Origin: Prado023 sp963788325
GTDB lineage: Bacteria > Actinomycetota > Actinomycetes > S36-B12 > CAIYMF01
NCBI GenBank assembly: GCA_963788325.1
Contig: CAWBGJ010000014.1
Location: forward strand, 1-64,000
Direction of reading: 5' to 3'
DNA length: 64,000 nt
Shown one piece after another: positions 15,224 to 23,761 of the stretch. The translations under genes were made by a program, and so were the position numbers. Positions within the stretch are counted from its first letter, which is position 1; each line of letters starts with the position of its first letter. The notes under the pieces are model-generated. The model saw only the letters and a list, made by a program, of their open reading frames with translations, was not told where the DNA came from and searched no databases.

Positions 15224-18200
15224 TCAGCGAGGTGGCCGTGGATCGTTCCCGTCCGACCAGCTGATCCGTGTGATCCCGGCCTTCTTGCCGTTGTAGTCGA
15301 TGGTCAGGGTGTGTCGTTCTCGCGAGAAGAACGTCTTGTACTCGGTGAAGCGGCCCTCGTCCTCGATGTAGATGTACATGGAACCAGAGAGCGCTCCCGC
15401 CGGGCCCTGGCCGTCGATGAGGAGTCGGTAGAACACTCCCGGGATGGGCGAGCGTTCGAGCCGCATCGAGTACACGCGAGCACCGCTGTTCCCGACGATC
15501 ACCTTGCTGAGGTCCGTGGAGCCGTTGATCGACACGGACTCGTCCTGGAATAGGGATCCGCCGGTCGCCATGGCGCTGCCCGTGGTCTTGCCCGCATCGC
15601 CCGTGGCGAACTCGGCTGTGGCTGTGGGTGCGGCGAGGAGTCGATAGACGTTGCCCGCCTTGTTGACCACCCACGGGAGCCCGTCGGGTCCCGTGGCGAC
15701 GCGGACGGCCCCGCCGCCGATGTTCTCCCACCCAAGCCTGAGTGTCGTGCCCGACCTTGGTTGGTTGGGCTGTCGGCCGTTCCACGCGTAGATGTTCGTG
15801 TCAGTGGTGACCCATGCGCGCACCAAGGTCCCGACTCCCAGTCCCACATCGCTGGCCCGTCGATCCTGGACCGAGACGTCGATCCAGGTTGCCCCGCCAC
15901 CGTTGTACCGGTCCGCTCCGGCCCCGGGGATCAGGTTCATGATGGCGCCCGCGTCGTTGACGACCCATGGCAGCCCGTCGGGGCCGACCGACACGGCGGT
16001 CGCGCCGCCGCTGACGGGTAGCCAGGTGTGGGTGCCGTTGCCGGGGACGCAGCGCATGAGTTGGCGGCCGCCGGCCACGGGTGCCTTGGCCAGGCCCCAC
16101 ACGGAACCGTCGGTCGCGGCTGCGATCTCCAGCATGCCCTCGACGTTGGCCACCTGCGGCCGCTCGCCGACCTCCCAGGCCTGCGAGCCCGGGGCCTTGC
16201 GGTAGGTGTAGCCGGCAGCGTTCACGACCCAGACCACGCCGTCCCCGTCGGCGGCGATACGTACCCCGGCGCCGGGGTGCGACGTCCACGACGACGACGT
16301 CGGGTCCCAGCGCTGGACGAGTCCGTTGCCATCAGAGCCGAAGGCCCCGATCGACCACACGACCCCGTCGCCGCCCACTGCGATGTCCGCCGCCGTGCCC
16401 GTGACGGCTTCCCAGCGCCAGCCACCGGTGCTGTCGATGTTCACCGGGGCCAGACGGACGCGCAGGCTACCCACTGCCCGGTTCTTCAATCCGTCGAAGA
16501 GGCGGTTCGCCTGGTCCCTTCCGCCGTAGGCCCATTGCTCCAGACTCCGTGGTCCCGCGTCCTTCGCCGGGTGCACCCGGGAGGGGAAGTGCTGGGCGAT
16601 GTCGGCCGTGGCCACGGTGGTCGTGCCATGGTCGAGCAGGTCGCGCAGGGACTGCTGCGACAGTTGGGCGGTGGCGCTGGCGATCTGGTACCCGCCGCCA
16701 CCCTTGATCATCGTGTTGTCGCCCCAGATCTGGTACGGGTCCGGGTGGCCCGGGGAGGACACCCACAGCGAGGAGGAGTTGAAGCTGTCGTGGATGGTGT
16801 TGCTGGCGGCCTGCACCACGCCGGCGCTCAGGAAGGCCAACCACCGCTTGTAGGACCCGCCCAGCGTGCTGCCATCGGCGCGCACCCCGGAGACCGCCAT
16901 CCGCTGGGCCAGCGACCAGTGCTCACTGGCCGTCTGCGGGTCACGGACTTCGCCGCGCAGGCTGGGGTTGGCGAAGGCTGAGTAGAGGGCCCGCCCCGCG
17001 AGGTCGGGCTGGCGGTCGAGGGTCATGAACTGCACGAGGTCCCAGTCAGGCACCGGGGTCCACGTGTTGCCGACCCAGTCGAGGTACCACTGCATCACCA
17101 GCGTCTTGTTGATGAGGTGCCCGGCGGCGAACGAGTCGTGCAGGAAGTGATCGGCGTACCCGTGGTGGATCCAGGCCAGGTTGGTCAATCGGTCCTTGCG
17201 CTGGCCGGTCGCGTGGAAGGCCTCCACGGCCAGGGCCCGAGCCTGGAGGTGGAACTGCTCCCAGCGGTACCAGGAGTGTGGTGCGAAGTGACAGGCATTG
17301 CGGGCCAAGAGCCCGGAGTAGTGGTCAATCCCCCGGGGGCCGAAGGCCCGGGTGAAGTCCTCGAGCTTGTGGGTCTCCCAGATCGCATCGGCGGTGTCAT
17401 TGCCCAGGGTGTCGGCCACCGAGCCCTCGAACCCGCCGAAGTAGACCTTCTTGTCCAGCCACTGGTCCTCGATGACCCACGTGACCCAGGCGTACCCCTC
17501 CTGACGCACCTGCTGGAGGATCGGCAGGAGGTACTGCTCCGGCATGCGGTCGAGTTCGGCTGGCGAGGCCAAGTAGTCCGCCAGTGTGTTCAGCTCGCCG
17601 TAGGTGACGACCAGTCCACTGCCGCGCAGTCGCAGAGGACGCAGGTCGGGGAACTCGTGGATGATCCGATCTGCAGTGACCGCCTTCGGATTCTTGTACC
17701 ACATGGCCAGGAACTGCTGGAGACGCACCAGGTAGGCCTTGCGCTGAGCACCTCCGCCGGCAATCGTGGCGAAGTCCAGGGTGCGCAGGTCACCCAGCAT
17801 CCGGTGCTCCCACGAGGAATGGCACTGGACGACGAGGGTGTCCCCACCGGCCAGTGGTCTCGCCCGTTGCCCAGACCGGCGCTCAGTCGGCAGCCGGCCG
17901 CTGGTGAAAGCCCGGGCGACGGCGCACGCTTCGGCCTCAGCACGCTGCATCGTCCACGGCGGGCGGCGGTTCGCCTGCTGGGCCACATGGGCGACCTCGT
18001 GGGCTAGCAGCTCGAGTCCGGCGTCGGAGTCGGGGCGGAAGGCCCCTGCCCGGAAGAAGATGTCGGCACCGGCGGTGAACGCATCCGCCCGCATACAGCC
18101 AACAAGGCTGTCGGCTGTCTGGTCGTCATGTAGTCGCACACTGTCGAGGTCGATTCCGTACGCCCGCTCGAATGCGTCGCGCAGACGGTCGGGGACAGCA

Positions 18201-18271
18201 ACGCCCCGCCCGATGTGGGCGCGGATCGTTCGCTCAGTCTGATCGGCGAGGTCCGGACGAGTTGCGCACAT
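15224..18271 (-). CDS. eCIS-core (DUF4157) protein with phospholipase-like region and tectonin repeats
   Basis: This 1015-residue protein starts MCATRPDLADQTERTIRAHI after GAAGGGAAC. Residues about 20-105 are a DUF4157/eCIS-core domain with an intact zinc motif, HEVAHVAQQ (91-99). Residues about 150-400 carry HSSWEHRMLGD and ARNACHFAPHSWYRWEQF, then IHHGYADHFLHDSFAAGHLI, a His/Asp-rich pattern resembling zinc phospholipase C. Residues about 610-880 are tectonin-type propeller repeats (WEAVTGTAADIAVGGDGVVW; GPDGLPWVVNDAG). A beta-sandwich-like domain of about 115 residues follows. There is no signal peptide. DUF4157 proteins are commonly cargo of extracellular contractile injection systems (family knowledge). 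No injection machinery is in this window, so delivery is inference. Confidence 0.75.
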   Translation of the reverse strand: MCATRPDLADQTERTIRAHIGRGVAVPDRLRDAFERAYGIDLDSVRLHDDQTADSLVGCMRADAFTAGADIFFRAGAFRPDSDAGLELLAHEVAHVAQQANRRPPWTMQRAEAEACAVARAFTSGRLPTERRSGQRARPLAGGDTLVVQCHSSWEHRMLGDLRTLDFATIAGGGAQRKAYLVRLQQFLAMWYKNPKAVTADRIIHEFPDLRPLRLRGSGLVVTYGELNTLADYLASPAELDRMPEQYLLPILQQVRQEGYAWVTWVIEDQWLDKKVYFGGFEGSVADTLGNDTADAIWETHKLEDFTRAFGPRGIDHYSGLLARNACHFAPHSWYRWEQFHLQARALAVEAFHATGQRKDRLTNLAWIHHGYADHFLHDSFAAGHLINKTLVMQWYLDWVGNTWTPVPDWDLVQFMTLDRQPDLAGRALYSAFANPSLRGEVRDPQTASEHWSLAQRMAVSGVRADGSTLGGSYKRWLAFLSAGVVQAASNTIHDSFNSSSLWVSSPGHPDPYQIWGDNTMIKGGGGYQIASATAQLSQQSLRDLLDHGTTTVATADIAQHFPSRVHPAKDAGPRSLEQWAYGGRDQANRLFDGLKNRAVGSLRVRLAPVNIDSTGGWRWEAVTGTAADIAVGGDGVVWSIGAFGSDGNGLVQRWDPTSSSWTSHPGAGVRIAADGDGVVWVVNAAGYTYRKAPGSQAWEVGERPQVANVEGMLEIAAATDGSVWGLAKAPVAGGRQLMRCVPGNGTHTWLPVSGGATAVSVGPDGLPWVVNDAGAIMNLIPGAGADRYNGGGATWIDVSVQDRRASDVGLGVGTLVRAWVTTDTNIYAWNGRQPNQPRSGTTLRLGWENIGGGAVRVATGPDGLPWVVNKAGNVYRLLAAPTATAEFATGDAGKTTGSAMATGGSLFQDESVSINGSTDLSKVIVGNSGARVYSMRLERSPIPGVFYRLLIDGQGPAGALSGSMYIYIEDEGRFTEYKTFFSRERHTLTIDYNGKKAGITRISWSDGNDPRPPR

Positions 18272-18732
18272 CGGCGTTCCCTTCGTCGGAGGCCAGGGCC
18301 CCACGATCAGGGTCCTGCGAGGCGGGCCCTGTGCGGGACAAGGTACCCAACCTGCACACAGGAGTCCATGGTCCAAACCCGGCTGTCCTCAACCAGCCCG
18401 CCCTGAGCCGCCCAGACCGCTTCGGCCGCAGGATGGCACCTTCTCCAGCTGATCCAGGACCTCAGGCCCTGTGCATCAACCCCGTGTCACTGAACTGGAG
18501 TTGACCCTCCTGACACCGCCGGTGCGGGATACCCGGTTCCGTCTTGCTACCGCGGTGGACGGGACCTCGCGCCGGCCACCGGAGCGAAAGCTGGCCGGTC
18601 GCCGCCGGTTCGCTGGGCGTGGGTGGACCGCAGATGCCACGATGGGCCACGCCGGGTGACCGTTGCCCCGTCGGGCCGTGCGGGCGGGGGCGTCTCTGCC
18701 CGGGTTCTCCTGCCCGAGAGAGAGACTCCGCG
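18272..18732. other. Divergent intergenic region between two large toxin-like genes
   Basis: This 461-bp spacer separates the starts of the eCIS-core gene (minus, 18271) and the glycine-rich gene (plus, 18733), so promoters for both should lie here. I see no clear consensus promoter, operator palindrome or terminator. Confidence 0.4.
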
Positions 18733-21700
18733 ATGGACACCGGCCCAGTACGCAGCACCCTCCACGAGCTCCCCGTCATAGTCACAGACGCCACGACCAG
18801 GTCGATCTACTGCATCGACCGGGAGCTGACCCAGGCCGACCTCGTCCACCAGCCGTCAGCCCTTCCTCAGCGGCGGACCGCCGCGCCTTTGGATATCGCG
18901 GTGTACGCCGACACCCTCACCCTGAAGACGCCCCTGGTTCTTCCTGGCCGTCAGCTGAAGATCGTCGCGCGGAAACTGGTCCTGGCCAAGGGTGCCGTCA
19001 TCGACGTGTCCGGCAGCGATGCGGACGTGGGCTTCGTTGCCGGTGATCTGCCCCAGCAGCAGGACGAGAGCCCCGGCGCCGGGGGGTCGCCCGGGGCCGA
19101 TGCCACCTCGGGCGGCGACGGGGGGACGGTGACCATTGTGGTCGAGCAGCTCCTCACCGAGGATGACACGATCAGCGACGCCGGTCCGTCGGTGGATGTG
19201 CTGGACGTCCCGGGGCAGCTGTCGGCACGCCTCACGGCCGCACTCGCCACCGCGCCGGCGGTCAAGATCCCAAGCTTCTCGATGACGGTCTTGCACATGC
19301 GGAGCCCCTTTGACGGCGGCCCGCAGCAGTGGCCCTTCACACAACTGTTCGCCACATTGCAGGTGCCAGAGGTGACTCTGGGCGGATTTGGTGTCCTGAG
19401 CGTGCAGCGGGTACGAGTAGCCGCGGACGGCGCCAGCGCGGTCGCCCACATCGTCGCGAGCGGGCTGACCGGCGACTTGTCGGGGGCGACCTTGCAGATC
19501 CAGGGCATCGACAACCCTGCGAGCCTGACCGGGACGACCCCTACGACGCCCCTCGCAGTCGGACCGTTCAGCGTCGAGGTCGAGGTCACCGTGCCGATCG
19601 ACCAGCAGGCGTGGACCCTGGGCGATCCAACGGTCGTGGTCAGCCTCCCCCAGGGCGTGCCGGTCACCCAGACCCCATCGCTCACCGGCGACCTCGCGGC
19701 GATCGGACAATTTCTCCCCGGCGCGGTCAACGCGCAGGACGAACTGCCCGACCGGCTGCGGCAGGCGGTCGCGGCCGCTCTGAAGCAGTCCGTCGCAGGC
19801 GCCGTCGCCGAGTTGCGGACTGGACTGCACAGCGACCGACCCCCGGTGCTCGTGGTGCTGGCCCGGGGACGGATCGGCGGCCGTGGACAGGATGGTCACC
19901 CCGGCGTCAAAGGCAGCAAAGGCGCGGACGGAAGGCCGACCAACGAGCAGGTCTACGACGTCGGCGCCGGCGTCACGGCTCCGGAGGTGACGTGTGGCAA
20001 GAAGGGCACCCCGGGTGGCCGGGCCGGCAACGCCGGCCACTCGGGTGTTGGAGGCAAGGGGGGAGCCGTGACCCTCGACGTCATTCGGGGGGCAGCCGTT
20101 CGGGTCATCCTGTGCACGGACGGGGGCCCCGGAGGCGACCCCGCCGCCCCCGGTGCCCAAGGTGAAGGGGGCGACGGCGGCACCGGTGCAGACTTCCTCG
20201 TGACCGACGTGAGCATGTCGGGCAACTACGGGCACACCGCGACCGGCCCTGACGGGTCGCGCGGCGACGCTGGTGGTCCTGCGGGGTTCACCGGAGAGGT
20301 GGGCACGAACGGTGTCGGCGGGTCGGTCACCGTCAACAACGCGGTCGTGTCGCCCGGGCAGAATCCGGGCGCGCCCACGTCGTACGACGTGATCGCACCG
20401 AGCTTTGCGCTGGACCAACTGCTCATGGTGCAGCGAGAAGCCAAGCTGACCTACCTCAACGCCAAGAACGCGCATGACTATGCCTTCGCGGCCACCGTGT
20501 CCCTGTGGCTGTGCCACATCTGCCCGGCCACGGTCACTGCCAAGGACGCCAAGAACACGCTCACTCCCCAGGATCGCGATACCCGTGCCGCGATCCGCAA
20601 CGCAGCCCAAGTAGAGCTCCTGCGGCTCCAGCGCGGCCTGGACTACTTCGGCCGTCCCTACAACTGGGTGCCGATCCTGCGACTGACCCGCACCCAGAGC
20701 CGGGTGACCGAACTGATCGACCTGGGGCACATCGTGGAGCAGCAGCACGCGACGTTCGTCGACACGAATGCCACGGTCGAGGCCAGGCTGGGCGCGCTCG
20801 ACCGGGCGATCCAAGCGCTCACGAACGACCTGTCCAACACCGATGCCGTGGAAGGCGTCCTCGTCCAACAGATCGCCGACTGCGAGTCGGCGATGGCAAG
20901 CCTGCAGCACGACATCGAGACCCAGGTATCGACGATGAAGCGCGACGAGCAGACCCTCGATGACCTGATCAACCATCAGATCGCCGACAACTGCTCCCTC
21001 GAGAACATCATCAAGATCATCTCGGCGGTCGTCGCCATCGGGGCCGGAGCCTTCAACGGGGTCTCGGAGATCACCGGCGCAGCCGAGATCGCCAAGATCG
21101 TGGCCCAGGCCAAAGCCGCTGCCGAGGCGGCCGGCCAACTCAAGAGCGTCATCGACCAGATGAAGGCCACAACATCCACACTGAACGACCTGGCCTCCCA
21201 ACTCGACGCAGTCGACAATGCGATCGCCGCCGGCAAGCCCGACTCGGTCAAGATCCTCGCCGTCCGCGAGGACTTCGAGGAGACCATCAAACCCCTGATG
21301 GAGAAGTTCCCGGCCCAGGCCAAGGCACTGCGCAACGCCGTACGGGCCTTCCTCGACCTCTGCCAGACCAGGAACGAGAAGGTGCTGGCCTACAACGCGC
21401 TCTTCGTCCAGAAGGCCGCACTCGCCACCCACCGCGACCAGGTGAGCGCCCAGATCGCGACCGTCAACGTCGAGCGCAGCCGCAACTCGGAATCAGTCAT
21501 CCCCGCGGCTTACATCAGCTTCTTCAAGAGCGCGCTGACCTGGTCCAAGCAGAACCTCGTCGACCTACTCTACGAAGAGACACGCGCGTTCTACTTCCAC
21601 TCCGGGGTCTCCAAGGCATCGCTGCTCGAGAACATCAGCGACCTGGACATCGGCGCCATCGCCGACACCCACGCCCGGCTGCTCACCGCATACGACGGCT

Positions 21701-22266
21701 TCCTCAACTCAGTCGGGCGGCCGTATGGACCATTCACCGGCGTGAAGGTGATCCTGGCCAGGGCCGAACAACCGGCAGCGTTCGCAGGCCTGGCCGACAC
21801 CGGGCGGATGACGTTCACGTTGCCTCATGACCACCCCCAGTTCGCCAACATGACCCTGGTCAAGCTCGACGCGGTCGAGGTGCGCCTGCCCACCGTGAAG
21901 GGCGGTCCCGCGGACGAGCCCTACGTGGCCATCCGGTTGATGGGCGAGGGCCAAGTTCGTCCAGTCGACTGCCTCGCCGACAAGGACGTGCTGCGGTTCA
22001 ACGCCGCTCCGCGTGGGGTGTCCTACCGGTACAGCTACGACCCCGAGCGCACCGACCCAGTCATCGAGCCGGGTCTGGTGGCCGACCAGGACTACACCCC
22101 GCTCAGTCCGTTCACGACGTGGACCCTGGACTTCGGGCTCGCCGACGGGCTCAACCGCTTCGTCACGCTCGGCGACCTCGACACGGTGGAGCTCCGCCTC
22201 ACTGGGCACGCGTTCGGGCGCAAGGTGACCAAAGCGGCAGCCGCAGCCTTGGTCGACAGCAAGTAA
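18733..22266 (+). CDS. Large glycine-rich, coiled-coil, Tc-toxin-like protein
   Basis: This 1177-residue protein has four parts. A beta-rich N-terminus (about 50-350) contains a right-handed-helix-like stretch (TLTLKTPLVLPGRQLKIVAR). A collagen-like Gly-rich region (about 378-555) reads GGRGQDGHPGVKGSKGADGR. A long coiled-coil region (about 560-960) has a hydrophobic segment, IIKIISAVVAIGAGAF, near 757. The C-terminal domain (about 1040-1177) reads LSPFTTWTLDFGLADGLNRF and TLGDLDTVELRLTGHAF, which resembles the end of TcA-type insecticidal toxins. There is no signal peptide. The ATG at 18733 is chosen because coding character begins there; its ribosome binding site is poor. A pore-forming or carrier role is inferred. 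The first domain and the Gly-rich part are not typical of TcA. Confidence 0.6.
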   Translation: MDTGPVRSTLHELPVIVTDATTRSIYCIDRELTQADLVHQPSALPQRRTAAPLDIAVYADTLTLKTPLVLPGRQLKIVARKLVLAKGAVIDVSGSDADVGFVAGDLPQQQDESPGAGGSPGADATSGGDGGTVTIVVEQLLTEDDTISDAGPSVDVLDVPGQLSARLTAALATAPAVKIPSFSMTVLHMRSPFDGGPQQWPFTQLFATLQVPEVTLGGFGVLSVQRVRVAADGASAVAHIVASGLTGDLSGATLQIQGIDNPASLTGTTPTTPLAVGPFSVEVEVTVPIDQQAWTLGDPTVVVSLPQGVPVTQTPSLTGDLAAIGQFLPGAVNAQDELPDRLRQAVAAALKQSVAGAVAELRTGLHSDRPPVLVVLARGRIGGRGQDGHPGVKGSKGADGRPTNEQVYDVGAGVTAPEVTCGKKGTPGGRAGNAGHSGVGGKGGAVTLDVIRGAAVRVILCTDGGPGGDPAAPGAQGEGGDGGTGADFLVTDVSMSGNYGHTATGPDGSRGDAGGPAGFTGEVGTNGVGGSVTVNNAVVSPGQNPGAPTSYDVIAPSFALDQLLMVQREAKLTYLNAKNAHDYAFAATVSLWLCHICPATVTAKDAKNTLTPQDRDTRAAIRNAAQVELLRLQRGLDYFGRPYNWVPILRLTRTQSRVTELIDLGHIVEQQHATFVDTNATVEARLGALDRAIQALTNDLSNTDAVEGVLVQQIADCESAMASLQHDIETQVSTMKRDEQTLDDLINHQIADNCSLENIIKIISAVVAIGAGAFNGVSEITGAAEIAKIVAQAKAAAEAAGQLKSVIDQMKATTSTLNDLASQLDAVDNAIAAGKPDSVKILAVREDFEETIKPLMEKFPAQAKALRNAVRAFLDLCQTRNEKVLAYNALFVQKAALATHRDQVSAQIATVNVERSRNSESVIPAAYISFFKSALTWSKQNLVDLLYEETRAFYFHSGVSKASLLENISDLDIGAIADTHARLLTAYDGFLNSVGRPYGPFTGVKVILARAEQPAAFAGLADTGRMTFTLPHDHPQFANMTLVKLDAVEVRLPTVKGGPADEPYVAIRLMGEGQVRPVDCLADKDVLRFNAAPRGVSYRYSYDPERTDPVIEPGLVADQDYTPLSPFTTWTLDFGLADGLNRFVTLGDLDTVELRLTGHAFGRKVTKAAAAALVDSK

Positions 22267-22463
22267 CCAAACGGGTCACTCCCATGAAGGCAAAACGCAC
22301 AACTGAATGTCACACCCCTCCATGATCCACGCCCGTACCGGGCGGCGCCGGGCTCAAGGCAATTCACCCGGACGGATCCCTCCCAAACCCCGTCATCATT
22401 GTCACGGAAACCATAGGCTCAAGCACCGGTGCCCAGCTGGCCCCCGACCCGCAGGAGTGCACA

Positions 22464-22726
22464 TGGACGATGCCCTAATGGCCGAGATCAAGCTTTTCGC
22501 CGGGAACTTCGCCCCCGAGAACTGGGAGTTCTGCCAGGGGCAAGTCCTGCAAATTCGAGCCAACACGGCCCTGTTCACCTTGCTGGGCACCCAATACGGT
22601 GGCGACGGCCAGACCACCTTCAACCTGCCCAATCTGGCCCCGCTGACCCCCCTCGGGTCCGAACAGGCCCCGATCAACTACATCATCTGCGTGCAGGGCA
22701 TCTACCCCCGACGCCACGACCAGTAA
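22464..22726 (+). CDS. Minimal phage tail collar (microcystin-dependent) protein
   Basis: This protein of about 87 residues consists of one tail-collar domain: AEIKLFAGNFAPENWEFCQG, then TALFTLLGTQYGGDGQTTFN and LPNLAPLTPLG, ending NYIICVQGIYP. Typical family members are around 170 residues, with a longer middle containing RVPMG/GxGPGLS. Here that middle is reduced to a few residues. A CAGGAG site precedes the ATG at 22464. Collar domains sit at the tips of phage tails and tail-like particles (family knowledge). It follows the Tc-like gene by about 200 bp in the same direction. Confidence 0.8.
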
Positions 22727-22941
22727 CCGCCACCGAGCAGGCAGGATGCGAGCCTCGAGCGCGGGAACCTCGTCCAGGTCGCCCGCTTCCGCATCTAGGG
22801 CCGTGAACATGCGCCGCGGCTCACCCCACTGGCAGCCCCCGGTGGACGCCACAAACCGCACCGGAGTAGACGGCGCAGACACCCTGCGCCGTCGGCTGCA
22901 CGGCGACCCCGGCCCCCACACTGCACACGTCGAACGCCTCC

Positions 22942-23314
22942 TCAACAGCAGCGCATCGGCACTCCCTTCTGCGTCCGCGGGGTGTCGTCGGCCAGCGTGC
23001 TGACGAGCATCATCCGCCCTCTGCGCAGCCGTTGCTTGGCCGCGGGGACTCTGATGCCGGCCACCTCGGCGATCTCCGCGATGGTCAACCCCTCGGCGTG
23101 TGAGGCACGACCGCAGACCGGTAGATGGTGGGCAGGTGGGCAGGTGGGCAGGTGGGCCAGAGCGTCCAGCAGGTCTTCGCGGGTCTCTTGCCGCTCGACG
23201 ACGGTTCCAGGGTCCACCGTGTACTCGTCGTCGCGCCACCGGGCCTCGACGAGCTCGAGGAGCTCTTCGCTCGGGACCGGATGATCCGGTCGAGCGTGCT
23301 TCGTTGGTAGTCAT
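22942..23314 (-). pseudogene. Remnant of an ECF-type sigma factor gene
   Basis: The C-terminal part is clear: RQETREDLLDALAHLPT, then TIAEIAEVAGIRVPAAKQRL and RRGRMMLVSTLA, ending GVPMRCC. It matches region 4 of ECF sigma factors that end GVPxRCWDAR. The N-terminal sigma-2 domain is missing. A possible start (MTTNEARSTG, 23314) is in a different frame from the rest. A run of 8-bp repeats at 23127-23158 interrupts the segment where the LPxxYR turn should be and has replaced it with a low-complexity CPPAH-like stretch. It is probably dead. Confidence 0.6.
23127..23158. repeat. 8-bp tandem repeat (GGTGGGCA) x 4
   Basis: Four near-perfect tandem copies of GGTGGGCA lie inside the sigma-factor remnant. 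The expansion corrupts the region-4 reading frame and probably arose by slippage. Confidence 0.85.
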
Positions 23315-23320
23315 CGATCT

Positions 23321-23761
23321 TGCATCCCGCCCCAGCCCATTGCCGGGGCCACGTGACCTAGACGGAACACCGGCCGAGATGGATACCGGGTGGGGCATGT
23401 GACTCCAGCACAGCGCGCCGCCTCGGGGGTTGGAGGTCTGAGTCCCCGAGGGACTTCTGCCGCCCGCCAACTCCGGGGGCACCCCGGTTCAGCGCAGATC
23501 GCAGGCGTGGGTGCCGCGGGGCTTTCGCTGGCCGTTGGCTTGGAGTAGCCTCTCAAGGACCAGAATGTGATACAGATCACACTGTATTCGCACGAGGAGG
23601 CGTGGGGCCCGTGCCAGCCGAGATTCGCCTCCGCATTCCCTACCGATCCCGCCTCCGGCCGTGGGCATGCTTGGCGCGGATGTCACACTCCCCCGTCCGT
23701 GAAGGTCCGCAATAGGACGGGGATGCAGCCAGGGCGAGAAGTCCACAAGAGGAGGGTTCCC
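23321..23761. other. Upstream region of the propeller-metalloprotease gene
   Basis: This 441-bp spacer separates the sigma-factor remnant from the gene at 23762. It contains a perfect CRP-type palindrome (23566-23581, listed separately) and a TGTATT 1-2 bases beyond it that might serve as a -10 box. No protein-coding signal is seen. Confidence 0.45.
23566..23581 (+). promoter_or_regulatory. CRP/GlxR-type operator
   Basis: TGTGATACAGATCACA is a perfect match to the CRP-family consensus TGTGA-N6-TCACA, which is also the consensus for actinobacterial GlxR/Crp regulators. It lies about 180 bp upstream of the metalloprotease gene at 23762. The match is seen directly; control of that gene is inferred. 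Confidence 0.65.

Noticed and set aside
19870..20395. Gly-rich region as a CRISPR or DNA tandem-repeat array
   Set aside because: The repetition is at the protein level (collagen-like Gly-X-Y) with no regular DNA repeat unit or spacers.
18856..21432. 858-residue open frame antisense to the glycine-rich gene
   Set aside because: High G+C produces long antisense frames; it has no recognisable domain, while the plus strand has clear domains and a consistent start.
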